Shown: piece by piece, positions 1-13,479 of the stretch
Layout of the letters: every line of letters starts with the position of its first letter
Position numbering within the stretch: position 1 is the stretch's first letter
Source of the DNA: Rhea pennata
Lineage: Eukaryota; Chordata; Aves; Rheiformes; Rheidae
NCBI RefSeq assembly: GCF_028389875.1
Contig: NC_084664.1
Location: 115,823,966-115,887,965 of the forward strand
Length of the DNA: 64,000 bases
Reading direction: 5' to 3'
Translations under genes and position numbers: made by a program
The notes under the pieces: generated by a model
Told to the model about the DNA's origin: nothing
The model's input: only the letters and a program-made list of their open reading frames with translations
Databases searched by the model: none

Positions 1-1834
1 ATTTCAAGAAACTCACAATATTCCAATATTCTAGTAATCTCCTGACAGTTTCTTGGTTATAAGTTGTTTGTTGTTTATTCACTGTTTTTTTCCTTGTAAT
101 GTAGTTTGGCACATATGATACGGACTTTAGACCATTTTAACTAGTAATATGCTTTGTAATATAGAATATCATACTGCATGTACAAAGAAGCAATGTCAAC
201 AGCTTATACTAATTAACTAATTCAGTGCTTTACCCAGAATCTGCCATATGCTGTGTGAGCTTTTTAATCATTGAACTATTAGATGAAAGAACAGTAGAGT
301 TAATTCCCCCTTTTTGCCCCTTCCCTCTAATCTTCATTGCAGGTACCTGCAGCAGTGTTCCACTCAGAGACTGAGAAAACCTTTCATTTATAGATCTCAA
401 AAGAGATTAGCCTGACACAGCAATCAAACACTGCAAAGGATGATAAAGGCATTTCTGGGTATACAGAGAAGAAAAACTTTAGAGATAAGGTGGACAAAAT
501 CTTTGGTACTTCCAGAATTACCCAGGAATTTTAAGATCACAAGTCTGGATTTGGGCACCTGCAGATAGAGTCAGGCCACCTGAGCTAACTCTAAAGCACA
601 TCTGAAAGGATATAACTCTGTGGCTTCAGCCATGAAGCTTACCTGGAAACCATTTGTTCCAAGCAAAAATTCGTTTCTGAAGTCCCAACAGTACTGCTAC
701 CATGCTTTAAATTGTTTCACTAGAAATAATCCTCTACTTAAAAACAAAAAAAAAAGTTTTAAATTGCTACTTTTCTGCCAAAGTCAATTTATTGACTGAA
801 TCCTTTATCCCTTCAATCATTAAGTTACTCATGAAAATATTAATCATTATCCCTAAAAAAATGTGGTGAGTGTGGTGGGAGCCTTTTAAGAAATGTGCAC
901 CTCATCATCCTACCGCCCCTAGCCTTGGATCAGCAAGGCAGTCAAGCACGCGCTTACTTCTAGGTACGTACTTAGTCCCCATAACATGCTGCTTTCACAG
1001 CAGGTAGAAAGGATAAGTACATACTTAAGAGACAGGCATACACTTACTTTTCCCCATTTTTATTACAGAATTTGTAACCAATGAACACTAACACTAGCCA
1101 AATTCCCTTTTCACTAATTCTGAAAACAAGCACAAATATTTACTTAAAATATTAATGTTTCACATATCTTGTCTTTGACATAATTGATTAAAGGATTTTT
1201 TAAACTAATTTAATGCTACATGCCCTAACATTAAAATAAGAGAATAATGGAATTTAGAGTGAGTGATTTCTTAATCTTAAAATATGTACTTAGAACTAAA
1301 AAGGTAAAATTTTAAATTGGGATGAAATGCATGTTAAATTATGTTTTATAAATTAGGCTTGGATGAGTGTGTTTACACAATCATAAAGGGCATATGCTAT
1401 GTAATTATCACTTAATATATTTTTCCATATTTATATTCTGTAAAACGAAGAAATAAACATTAAACATTTTACTATGTTCTTTTTTAGATTTTATTGATCT
1501 TTGCTATAGACAAAATTTTAAAAGCAGAAACATAGGAAATACTAAGATTTCCAAAAGTAACTTTAAAAATTTTTATACCCTATCCCAATTGCTGCTAGTC
1601 CATCTCTACACATATCAGATGCATCAGTTTCCAGCTTTTCCTTCCTCTCTCCCCTTGAAACTTTCTTCAACCTGTTTCCAGTGCTGCATTCAGAAGTCTT
1701 CACTGACTTCTTAATAGCCACTTCTACCCCTACTTACCTCTATTGTGTTAGACATTGCTCCACTATCCTCCTGAAAACATATCTTCCTTTGGCTTCTCTT
1801 TCTTTCCTTGTTTTTCTATCTCTCTAATTTCTCT

Positions 1835-1869
<35 letters not shown>

Positions 1870-3733
1870 CCTAGGGCTTTGCAGTCACTAGTGACCTTGT
1901 TATCCAACACTGACTCATTGGTTACCTTTACTCCTTGTCAGCGTCTATCAGTCATCTCGGGGCTTTGGGGTATGCTGCAAATACATAGAGAGAAAAGCAT
2001 CTTCATCCTCCACCTTGGTATAGCACTGAATACTGGTCTAAATTTTAAGAAATACAGGTTAATGTGTGGCTGCTGTAATACCAAACCTGCTTGAAGCTAT
2101 GAGTACATTCTACTTGTTGATTTGATTAAACAGCTGATAAAAATATGGTAATGTATTGTTTGTACATGTCACTTTTGTGTCACCTTTCTCACATCATCTC
2201 AGACAATGTGATTATGCAGCAGAATAAATAATTGCCAAATCATGGTTTATATGTAGTCTTCCAGATTAGAAAGTTTGGCATACTAGCCAAAAACATGCAT
2301 AATTAAAAAAGCATATTGAATACTGCCAGAAAAATTGTGTGAAATATGTGGGAACTTGAAGGGAAGAAACTACACAGAGGTTGTACAAGTTGCTTGAGAA
2401 AATTTTTCTCTCAACTATGACCCCATTAGAAAATAAAGATCTTTTTTTCTCTACTACATACGCTCACGTCAGTGATGTCCACAGCACGCACACTAGAAGT
2501 GGCTGAAGTTCAACAATGTATTTAGTTGTGTCCCTGCCTATCTGGAAAACACACGGTTTATAATTATGCATAAACTAATGAACAGGATTATGATTATGCA
2601 CTACTGAACAGGAATGCTTTCTTGACTCAGGTTCAAAGTTAGTCAAACATACTGCACAAGTGATCTATGTCTGATACTAATATGCTCTCCCAAGTAACTT
2701 CACTCCTGCCATCACACAGTGTTAGGTGAAAAACTACTAGACGCACAAGACCTGCATAAGACCCAAAGGAAAATGCATCTTTGCTTCAACCTTGAATCAA
2801 TCTAGACATAAATACTGTGTGGAGTTTAATTTCTTGATTGTAGATTTGCTGAGTTTAGATAACTTGTTGTTGATGTCTACCCTTGCTCTTGAATTCTGGA
2901 GTTCATAAAACCATTAGTTTAATTTCAACAGCGACAGGAAAGCAGGAGAAAGATATACATGTCATGGCATGAAACAAAAATCCTAAGACCAAGAATGATT
3001 TTAACATTTAAATGGAATCTCCTTTAGATTCTGTTAAGGAGTTTGAGATGTGCTTTTTTATCTTATCTTCCAGGATCTTTTTTTCCCATAAATTCACAAA
3101 ATATTCTGGTGCTTATATAGTTTTACATCCTGAGAATATATTATTCATGAGATAGGCCTTTTGAAGTACAATTTCTAAGTATTGATGCTTTATCTTTAAA
3201 CAGTGAACATGAACACTGGCTTAAAAGCCCACTGACAATCACTCAGGAATAGCTCAACTGCTGATGTCTAGGCAAGGTCTTCCCCACACAGGGAACCTTT
3301 TGTAAATATTAGTTACCAGAATTGCAATACTAATGCATATAGTTAATAATTATTACAATGTGCCAAAACTGCACAGTTTGCTCCCTGATTACAATATTAA
3401 ATTGCTATTGAGCTGTGGTATTTGCTTCAGGCAATACTACTGAGAAGCCTCTGAAGACTTTGGTTGGCCTCTTCGCACAAGAATGGGAAATGTACACCTG
3501 CACAGAAAGCACAGGCAGCACTGGGATTTGCCAGAAAACAAACAAAACTCAGACAATAGAAGGAAAGTTTTATCAGAGATGATGTGTCCTTTCACTTGGG
3601 AACTGTCATCTTGCAAAAAGAAAGCATACGCATGCACTTGGTAACAGCTTTTGTGGCAGACCATTACCATGGGCATGTTGATTCAAGCTGTTCATAGCAG
3701 ATACTGTACAGGCAGTTCCGAAAGCTTTGTTTT
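1..3733. other. Intergenic desert, left part
   Basis: AT-rich DNA with no recognised gene, RNA or domain. Open frames are short and without motifs. The minus-strand 79-codon frame at 3437-3676 was examined and not recognised. Confidence 0.6.
1838..1865. repeat. Poly(T) tract, 28 nt
   Basis: An uninterrupted T run following a CT-rich stretch. It is a simple repeat, not a clear retrotransposon tail. Confidence 0.95.
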
Positions 3734-4003
3734 TTGTTGCTTTTGATGGTGTCTAAAAATGAGCTGAACCACTTCAGAAAAGTTCAGATGTTCCTCCTGA
3801 CATGTTTGCACACCTCTGTCAATGGGTACCTCCTGCTGAAACTTTTGCCCGTTGCCCTACAGACTGAAGAGCTGCCACCTGAGAGCAGAGTTGTGGACTA
3901 CTACGGGGAGCTGTTGTTGCTGGTACCATTTTTCATCTTTGTAGTGTGTTACAAATTCATGACGGGTCTAAACCGAAACCTTCAAGCTCAGCTTCAGCTC
4001 TAG
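3734..4003 (+). CDS. Unidentified small membrane-protein-like frame (89 codons)
   Basis: I do not recognise this frame. It runs from an ATG at 3734 (or a second ATG at 3746) to TAG at 4001. Two hydrophobic segments are predicted, at about residues 17-41 and 58-74, separated by an acidic/polar linker with EELPPESR, and it ends in a polar tail (NRNLQAQLQL). The layout suggests a two-pass membrane protein or a signal-anchor peptide. An AATAAA lies 21 bp after the stop, which would make a very short 3'UTR, as in a last exon or an old retrocopy. Other frames just upstream are broken by stops, so the start could be an internal remnant of a longer decayed gene. Alternatives are a chance frame, a processed-pseudogene remnant or a transposon fragment. 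Confidence 0.25.
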   Translation: MLLLMVSKNELNHFRKVQMFLLTCLHTSVNGYLLLKLLPVALQTEELPPESRVVDYYGELLLLVPFFIFVVCYKFMTGLNRNLQAQLQL

Positions 4004-4023
4004 GTTCTTTGTCTGTCTAAATC

Positions 4024-4029
4024 AATAAA
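4024..4029 (+). promoter_or_regulatory. AATAAA following the 89-codon frame
   Basis: A canonical hexamer 21 bp after the TAG. Its closeness to the stop is suggestive, but no strong GT-rich downstream element was seen. Confidence 0.25.
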
Positions 4030-7000
4030 CTAAACTTGCCTTTTGAAGAGTCTCCATCTTAACAGTGTAAAATTTAGATATAACTCAAGCTCTCTCTTCA
4101 GATTTCAGATATTTGAGTTGGTATCAGCATTCAGACAAGCTTACAGTAGGGTCTGAGAGATACAATGATGACTGATCACTGACCAGGTCCTAGATAAAGG
4201 TTTCTGTTCAAGGGTGAGAGTTCTTCAATGCAGGTTAATTAATGCTGAGTAATCTGCTGTGTAAATATAATCTTGATTTGATGGGAGGAAAAGCTGCAAA
4301 AAATCTATCAGGAGTAACATTTCAGACTCAGGAATTATTTCTTCTTTGCTTGTACTTGAAGCCAACTTCTCTGCAATTTTCAATGTGTTTATAGTTTGGT
4401 AAAGCACAGAAATATAGTATAGCCAGAAGAGGAATGTGATTTGCAGGTATGAATTCCAAGCCTTGCACATACAAAAGGCTGTTGAAAGACAGCATGCAGG
4501 CTTTTGACTTTTTCTGTAAAGTGAAGCTAGGTGTTTGCACTTGGAAAGTGTAGGTGCAACTTTATGTACTTGAGTTTATCAGGCCCAGGCTGAAACTGTA
4601 CCTTGTATGAGATCATATGCTATTGTACAGCTTCTGCATCATTAAGGCATGCTATTCATGTAGGTTCTGGGAGTTACTCTTGAAATCAATGTGCCCGGTT
4701 TTCTAACTCATTTCTTTTGTGAGCTTTATGGTCTCCTTAACAGTGCTATGTGAGTTACACGGGGCACGGCTTCCATCCTCCTTCCGAAAACATATGTTAA
4801 ACTGAAACAGTAATAATACTATAACCTCTAGAACAGGAAAGAAAGAAGAGGGGATTTGCTGGCTGCTTGCCTAAAGCTGTGCATAGGTACCTCAGCTGAA
4901 TTGAATATTTCATTTCAGTATTTGCAACTTACCTTAGACACTTCCTCAGAGAAGATCCTAGTGTTAACTTGTCCTTTTTATTTGTGCAGTTGCTAAATTG
5001 CAGAGCATGTATTTTAGGTCTCAGCTGTCAGCCTTTTACAGTGGGCTTCTTGTCCAAAACAAAATGTCATTCTTAAATTAAATCACAAAGGTGTTAAGAA
5101 GAAAAAGAAAAAGAAAGAGAAAAAGAAAAAAGAAAAAAAAGAAAAATTTGGCTCCAGACTGATTTCAGGGTTCTTCTCAAACCAAGGTCATAAAATGAAG
5201 TAGAAGTAGAAAGAACCTATTGAGCATTAAAACTGTTCCGGTTATCAGTGCCTGCTTGTATCCTAGTCTCTATTTTATGGGACATGGTACTGCCCAATTA
5301 TAAATGACTCAAGCAAAATTTAAATATGGGTTCTTTTAGATTATGCACCAATATGTTGTATTGGTAGATATAATTCATTATTTATACAGTACCATTGGTA
5401 CAGCAGCACACAGGTCTGGTTCCTGACTATGTTGCCTGTGGGCATTCTGCTGAAGTACGTCAGCTCTGTTCTTGGTCAAGTATCATGGTCCTATCCCACT
5501 GCTGTGCACGTGTGTGTTTTGTGTCTGAATTACAATACACACACACACAGAAAAAAAGACATAGAGCTGGGAAAATGGCATCTCTAGCAGCATATATATG
5601 TTTCACTGGTTCTGGACTGTGTGATAATTTTGATCTGATCTTACAGCCCTGATTCTAGACAAAATTGATTGTATTTTTAACTATAACAAAGGTTAGTGCG
5701 GGTTCTTTCCAAGGCAAAACTAGAAAGCTAGAACCTTTGAAAAAAGCTAAGATTAAGAAAAAAGAGCCAAGCTGAGGTTGGTATTATTTTGAAGTGATAT
5801 AAGAATTTGTATTAAAAATTTTCTAACTTTCTTCTTCTCATTCTTTTTAATAATTGTTCCTCCCTTACTGACTTCCAGCCAAATTTAGATGAGAATTTCT
5901 TATCAAGGCAATGCTGTACCTTTAAGGGGGTTCAAGTGGTGTATTTCACAACCTACCCATAATCTCTGCAAGCCTGGATGGGCTATGACTTCCCTAACCA
6001 CTGTTCCTAGTGAAGATTTACCATCAGTGCTGACAAGCCAGCAGAAGCCTTGCTAGCTGTGAGTAACATCTTTTCTCGATGACAAAATATCCCAATAGCC
6101 TATATTAGACTGGAGAGCTAGTCTCTCCCAAAAAGCCCTCTGTCGTATCCTCAAGTCCCAATGTGGAGCCCTACCATCAGGGCAACAGTCAAAATTTATT
6201 CTCATGCTGGCCTCACATGTTAACTTATCACCAAACTAAACTCTCCACTGAAAGGCTGGAGCTTGTATTCACAGAGGGTGAAAATTGGTTCCACTGGGAA
6301 AGCTTCAAAGTCATTTCAGCCATTAAACCGTGGCTGGATGTATCATAAGTACAGGAGAGGTCGAGGCACTGCCTGTGAACCACGGGGACTTGGTAAAGAA
6401 GTTCCTGCTGGAACTGGCAGCGCTATTGTGTATTCTGCTTCAGTCCGGCTCTGCAGCAAGAGCGAGTCGCGTTCGTACATGAGACTCATTATGCTTCCTC
6501 TGTTTAACATACCAATTACTTTCTGTATTTACCATGTTTAGAATGACTTCATGTCAAAAATTAATAATGCTAAAATAAAGAGCTATGCTGCTGTGTGCTA
6601 AAGGGGAAGCAAAGCAGACTAGTAGAATCTGTAATAGAAAGGGAAGGTGAATTTGCAGTCGTGGGATCATATCCAGACGAATTTCTCTATTTGCAGTGGC
6701 AGGTGTCCCGCAGAGGCCTGTGTGCTCTTTAAGGCACACTTCAGACAGTGATAAGTGTATCTTGAGAGGCTGCAGCACCTAAGGAATTTCACCCTGTAAG
6801 CAGTGTAAAAAAGTTTTCGTGCCAGTCATTCCCTCTATGAGCTGCACTCCTCCAGACTTCTTATTGGTCTGTCAATACTGGACAGAAGCATTTAGGGGAC
6901 AAGTAATTAAGTTTAGTAGACAAGATGACATGTAAACTTTTTTTTTTTTTTGACTGACCATTGTACAAGCTTGGGCAAGTGAGAAAACCTTGATTCATCC

Positions 7001-10000
7001 CTGCTGATCCTAGGAAAACTCCTGTAATAGCAGTGAGTCCATGATCTTCCTTCTCAAAACTGAGAAATCCACAAAGGATTTTACACAGATTCCCCAGAGA
7101 GTCTGACAGCTCTGTTGCATTAACCCTTGATTATAACTTCTCAGTTCAGCATCTGTCTGGTAATAGCACTCGAAATGCTGTCAAAGCCTCTAACAGACAG
7201 CGTGCAGTCATACATTGAAGAGTACTTCCTTTGTCACATTAATCACGACAGACATCAGACTGGACAACTTTCTAATGGGAAGTAACAATAAAAAGACTAT
7301 ATTTATTAGTGACACTGGAAGTCTTGTCATTAATGGAGATCATAAAAACAGTTATATTATTTATAATCAAAACAGGGGGAAAATTTATGTTTTCATTAAA
7401 AGAAAGCCTCTACACATGAAGACTTCAACAAGCAAATAGTACACAGAAATGCACTATTAATTTATATTGTAGTAGGTCTCCAGTTTCTCCAGGTTGGCAT
7501 GGAAAAGGTCCTAATTTCTGTGTTACCTCCTTCATAATCTGTGTAGCTTTCTTTATTGGACCTTTATAGAGGACAAAGGGCAGAAGCTCTGAATCTACCT
7601 ACAGCATGGCTAATTTGCTGAACCGAAGGAGTAACAGAAATGTGGAAAGGGGCTTTCCCAGTTTCTTTTAACAAGTAACTGATCAGTTATAGTGTGACAC
7701 CTTCATGTAAGTCCTTGATGTTGGAAAGATTAAAATTCTTCCAAAAGACAGCTGGGAACACAGTTTTTAGTTTGCCTTCTTTTCACTTGCATTTTTTAAA
7801 GTAGACTCAGTTCTGCAAAAAATGTAGGAGGAGATATGAATCCAGCAACGTGATGGCAAAGGATAAGACCAGTGTGCCATCCCTTTCTTCCTTTACTTGC
7901 TAACCCTGCTCAGACTTCTGGAGTTCCTCAGCCAGAAGGTCCATATATGGACAGACAGAAACAATTCTGCCTTGTGAAACAGTCGCAGGGGCCTGGGTGC
8001 AGGGCCTCTCTGTGCAAGTCTAACAAAGGATCTCTAGATTTGTCTCAAACTCACCTTAGTGCTTTATATCCTGCATGTTCCAAGGGGAGCAGACTTGTCG
8101 GTTTGATATAGACCTTCTTGCTTCAGCATTAATGGATGGTATATTCATATTTTCCTGTTTGTCTTGCTTGGGAAAGCTAATCCATACCTAAGCAAACAAG
8201 TTGCTCTTATAGTGCTGAGAGTTTGCCTTGTGTGTTTGCCCTCTTGTAAAAGACGATCTCCATTAAAAAATTCATATTTGATACTCTGTAGGGTAAAGGC
8301 TTAAGAGATGCTTCATGTATATAGACTTTCTCAGGGCCAAATCCTGAGCTCCTTGCATACTTTTTTTTTCATTTAAACTCTTATTTGCTTTAGTGGAAGT
8401 TTGCTTTTCACTGATTTCCATATTAAATATGCTATTTACCCATCATTCTTTTTTGTACCACAGACTCGGTCATGCTCTGAAGGCAAAGTAAGATTCTTTC
8501 CTTCTGATGCATCACTTGCAGATAATGAAATCACTGCCAGAAAAAAGATGCAAGAATTATTGCTGTGCAGACATTATTGACCTCTTGCACAAGGAGAAAT
8601 TTCAGTCATGTCAACACTAAAGGAAAAAAAAGGAGAGATTCAGAAACACTTGTTAACAGCAAATGTGTTCACAGGCTGGGCTGGTAACTGATAAGAAGTA
8701 AGAGAGTTTTGCTAATAATATAATAAACAGGAATAAGAATCAGATCACTTGGACTAAAGAGGTTTTGCAAGGCCAAAAAAACATACAGTTTGCAGTTCTG
8801 AATGCAGGTAGCAATGATTCTCAATACACAACAGGAACAGATCTGCTGAGTAAGAAGGTTCCATTTTTATAACATTGCTTTTAGAACAAGACATGCATCA
8901 ATCTTTTAGTCTTAAACAAGCTCAGGGTTATTCTTCCAACTGAAGGGACAAAAATACATGGTATGAAATCTAAATCACTCTGTTTCATTCCACTTCAACT
9001 GGATGGAGGGCTATTTACCTCTCCCTGACTATGTGAAAGCTAAGAAAAGTGTAGAAATAATTCAGATTTAAATACCTCCAGAAGTCCTCCTTCTCAAGAA
9101 GGTAAAACACTTAGCCAAGAGAGGCTGTCATCATTGGTATTTCATCTAGGAAGCACTAAAATGAGCTTCTATGCATAGCCATGGAAAATACTTTGCAATG
9201 CTTAGTGTATCAGCCTCTAGAGTTCAGAATCAGAGTATAGCATTGCATATTTGTTTGGTTTTACAATTAGAATACACTTCTTAAGCACTTCTTAAATTTT
9301 AAACATATCAAAACACGTGGCAAGGAAGGAGACCAGATGGAGTTAATACTAAGTGTATAGGTAAAAGAAGCAGTCAGTCTGCAGTGCTGCACTTCTGCTT
9401 GGTGACAGCACAGGGTTATTAGAGAGTTGCTCTGATGTGCTGCTGAATTCTCATCTTGCTTCATGACAGAGCCTCTGAAGGCCGGGCACTTGTGGGCTCT
9501 CCTCAAGGGATTCTCTATAGTCCGTTGGCAGTTTATTGATGTTATAGGCTGATTGTCCATACAAACCTTTTGAAGGAAAATTTTTGAGAAGGATCTTCCT
9601 TATGTCATGACAAAAAATTGTCCAGTCAGTAATAGCATTCACTTGGGCTAGAAGAGACTGTTTCTGCACTAAGTTAATCAGAATAAGAATTTGTCTCTCA
9701 TATTTAATTTGTCACAATCTAGAGCAGAGCCAGTTGAGGAAATATCAAATATATTTACAGCACCACAAATATTATTTCTCTTCATGCCCTAAATTTCTTC
9801 TGGAGACACACAATAAAACACTATCCATACCAAAAATTATGCTACAAGACCTACTTTCTTACTGTAATTATACAAATCAGTTAATAGTAGTAATTTACAA
9901 CAGCTCTAAGTTACAAACAATTCAATAATTTCAAGGTAGTTCATTACCTGGACCTGGAGGAACAGGATCTTTCTTTGGATCCTGATAGATATTTTAAAAT

Positions 10001-12401
10001 AATCTCATCATTTGCCAGTGGCTTAACAAAAATTCTGTAGCCCTGAACAGAAGAGTAGAGAGTTCAGAGAACTGAATAGAAGAAAAGCAAAGATAAGGTT
10101 ATCTGGGATTCTGGAAAAAAATAAAAAATCTCACATGAAAGATCTGATAAATAACTAATTAAGAAGTAACATTCCATTGATCAAAATCGATAATTTGGAG
10201 GTATCACATCAGGAATATATAACTGACTTCATGTAACGCAAAGTAATCAAGGAGTTTGGATCTGGAATCTCTGTCTTCAGCAAGTAAAATGCACCTTCCT
10301 ATGTGATAATTGCATAACTGGAGGCTATCTATGAAATACAAACAGAATAATTAATATCTCCCTCATAACATAAGATAGAGGGATGAACTAATGTTGTTTG
10401 ATCTCCTTGAGTCTTCTCTTTGTAATAAGCTCTTATTTTGCGTTGCATTATGCATAGTATATTCACTTACGTCTCACTATTGCACTGTTTTCTACCAAGA
10501 CAATGAAAATCCTGGCCCGTTTTTATGTGAAGCCACACCACATATTCCAGAAGTAGCTCACATCTAACCTGAGGCCAATAGCTGCTGGGAAGTAATTAGT
10601 TGTATTGCTGCTATAATCCCTTAGTAAATGTAAGCGTAACTCCTATTTGTGCTGAAGGTGAAATGTTTGTGGTAACAAATGCCCTTTTCTTTGAATAAAA
10701 AATGTATTTACTTTTAATCAATCAGGAACTCATTATCAGTGTTGTCTTCATCTCCCTAAACCTCGGCCTTTTTGTGTATGATTTCAGTGTGGAGGATAGT
10801 GTCTGCAGGTTATTTAAGAGATTGTTGCAGAATAATGACCTGAATCAGCTAGGGATAGTTAGAAATTACGAGGTAGTCCTATTTTCTTGTAGTACCTTTA
10901 GGCTTCCACTGGACCCTCACAGTCCACAAAACAAAAAAAAGGACGTTGCTACCCCAACTACTTAATCAGTGGGTAGCTGCATACATCTAGGCATTGTATG
11001 ATGTGTGAATGTGCATATATTGCATGCGTGAGAAACCATTTCCAAAGGGGGAGAGGGATCATAGGAGAAACATTGTGCTTTGCTGCTGAAGACTGCAAAC
11101 TGTGGACTCCAGAACACAACATGGAGAAATCAGTGCCTTAATTTAGAGAGAGGAGCTGGATAAAGAGCAGGGCTCTGAGCTCACTCACTCAAATCTGAGC
11201 ACTATTGAAGAGAGATCTCTTGGCCAAATATAGCTTTTAAAGACCTTTAGGTTGTTGCAGACCTTCTTTCTCCCTCTTCAAAGAGACAAAGCGTCTAGAG
11301 CAGAGGTTGAAGGTTTCAGCCATAAAGCTTCTCTGTTTTTAAAGGTTAAGGAAATGAGAAGAGAACTCTGGGAATCTGTTGCCATGATCTAGGGCAGCAG
11401 GTTTATTTATTCTCCTTTTCCCCATTGTGCTTCTCTTGGCCAACCCTGGAAATAAAAGTTACAAATCTCAGCTGTTAGAGTAAGTAAAGTCCCAGCAGGG
11501 CCCTGCAGTGTGATCAGGCAGAGGGCTGATCCACCAGGCTTTTTCAGGACATGCTTGAGGAGGGACGGCAGGATCCTGTGAAGGAAAGAGCATGAATTAT
11601 GCTGTGTTTCACGTTTAAGCTCTTTATGTTCAACCCTAAAGCAGAGTGAGAGATAAGTACTCACTTCTACTTCTTCACTGATATCTTAACAACACCAGAG
11701 AAGTGACAAACATTATTGAATGTAAGGAGGTGGCACTGACTTCAGGTGTAGCTGCAATATCTGCGGTTGCTTTTGTTTAGATTTTTAAATCTTTGTATAT
11801 TTGTTGAGATTTTTACATTGACTGCAAATTATTAATACCAATAAGAAAGAGAAAATCTTAGTAGTAAATTCATTTTAGAGAGGAAAAACTCAGAGACAGT
11901 GTTGTGTCCCTCTGGAGTTAATCTGTTATCCTTCAATATACAAGTAAGGCTTCTACAGACAAATGAAATGGCAGTGCACAGCGTCCGTTTGCTATGGAAG
12001 GAGCACATAGTTGTGGTGAAAAGTACATATATTGCGGAATGAAATTTTGATTCTGAACATGAACAGCTACCTTTTTATACAAAACTCTACCATTACAACC
12101 TGTGATCTTGACTCCATTATAATCTGCTTTAACGATCTCTTTCTATAACATCAGCAACGCTGAATCAAGCCAGCATATTTGACTTACAAGAATAGCTTTA
12201 GCAGAGGGTAAATTGTGACAAAAATTGTCTCCTTCCTTGTTTCTTTGTACAGTGCCGATCAAGTGATACACTCTCAGCAGTAATGCAGCCTGATCATTAC
12301 TGAGCACTCTCCCTGGCATGCCTATGAGCAAACTTTCTATTGTTTCAATTAGATGATCTTGGGCATTCAGGGAATTTAATACTGATGGAGCTCGGCTCCT
12401 A
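4030..12401. other. Intergenic desert
   Basis: Nothing coding was recognised. The region holds the purine tract at 5.1 kb, a short AC run near 5537 and a 14-T run at 6938-6951. Frames of 60-97 codons lack domains. A stretch near 8331 (GGGCCAAATCCTGAG) looks like a scrap of an old amniote repeat but is too short to classify. Confidence 0.6.
5098..5146. repeat. Purine-rich (AAAGA)n tract
   Basis: Imperfect GAAAAA/AAAGA units, almost pure A and G, on the plus strand. Confidence 0.9.
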
Positions 12402-12665
12402 AAATCCTAGAAATTAGAGCCTGAGAGAACCTAGGGAATCATCTTGTCCATCCCTTGACAATGCAGATTATTTTCTACTGTATTTTTACTGTGTTTTTTT
12501 CCAGCCTATTTTTAATGATTTGAGCAACGGGGTTTCCATCACTTTTCCTGGGGGACTATTCCACATTTTAATAGATCTCACTGTTAGGAAAATTTTCCTG
12601 ATATTCAGTCTAAATTTTCCTTTGCTCAATTTCATCCCATTACTCCTAGATATGCCCAGTAGAGG
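12402..12665 (-). mobile_element. CR1 LINE 3' end, diverged
   Basis: In plus orientation the segment reads like the reverse complement of a CR1 3' region: a GGGAATCATCTTGTCCATCCC-like start, then a stretch around TTTCCATCACTTTTCCTGGGG, then CTCACTGTTAGGAAAATTTTCC and CCATTACTCCT. These correspond in order to standard landmarks of avian and reptile CR1 tails. Divergence is substantial, so the copy is old. Only the 3' few hundred bases remain, the usual 5'-truncated state. Confidence 0.8.
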
Positions 12666-13444
12666 CTGGTGAAAACTGAAAGTGAGTAGGCAAACCTGAC
12701 ACATTATGTGTGCTCAGAGCCAATTTACAGCAGCGGGTAAAGTGATAGAGTCAATTTGCAGCATTCTGTAAGTGACGGAGAGGGTCTTAGGGCATGCACT
12801 CTCTGAAAATGGTTCTGAATCTTGATGAAAACCCCAAAGTATAGAAAAATATCCAGAAGCTCTAATGACTTATATTTTTAACAACTTTCAGGCTGAACAG
12901 AACAAGAATCTACTATGAAGATACAACAGGTAGGGCATCTTGTTTATACTACAGTTGCCAATAAAACCTACATTTATATGGGCATCTGAAGAGCATACTT
13001 TCCTTTCCACTAAACACTGGAAATTGTTATTTTCTATTACATGGTAGGCAGAACTAAAATCCAAGTTAAATTCCTTGAGCTATTACCCACTCGATAATAG
13101 ATAATGAAACCCACAGCTGAAAATTGCATTTATATTGTAAATATTCTTGTATAAATAACTTCATGTCTATATAGTTTTCTGATATCTTGCTAATAAAATT
13201 TCTAACAAAATAAATTTGCTAAATCCCTTCTGCACATACACGCCTGACTCTTTTTTCATTTCTCTCTTTTCTTCCCATTTTGTCACTACATTCCTGCACA
13301 CATCACTACTCCTTTCAGACCATTTGACTACTTTCATCTGTCTTATTGTAAAAAATTCTTATTTCTCATCCTCCTCTTCAATAACATAGATCTCTTTTTT
13401 CTTGGGCAAACATGCACCATTTCTACCCCATCACCTTATAGTAC

Positions 13445-13479
<35 letters not shown>

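Noticed and set aside
13446..13476. Poly(A) run as a retrogene or SINE tail
   Set aside because: No upstream body, polyadenylation signal or target-site duplication recognised; treated as a simple repeat.
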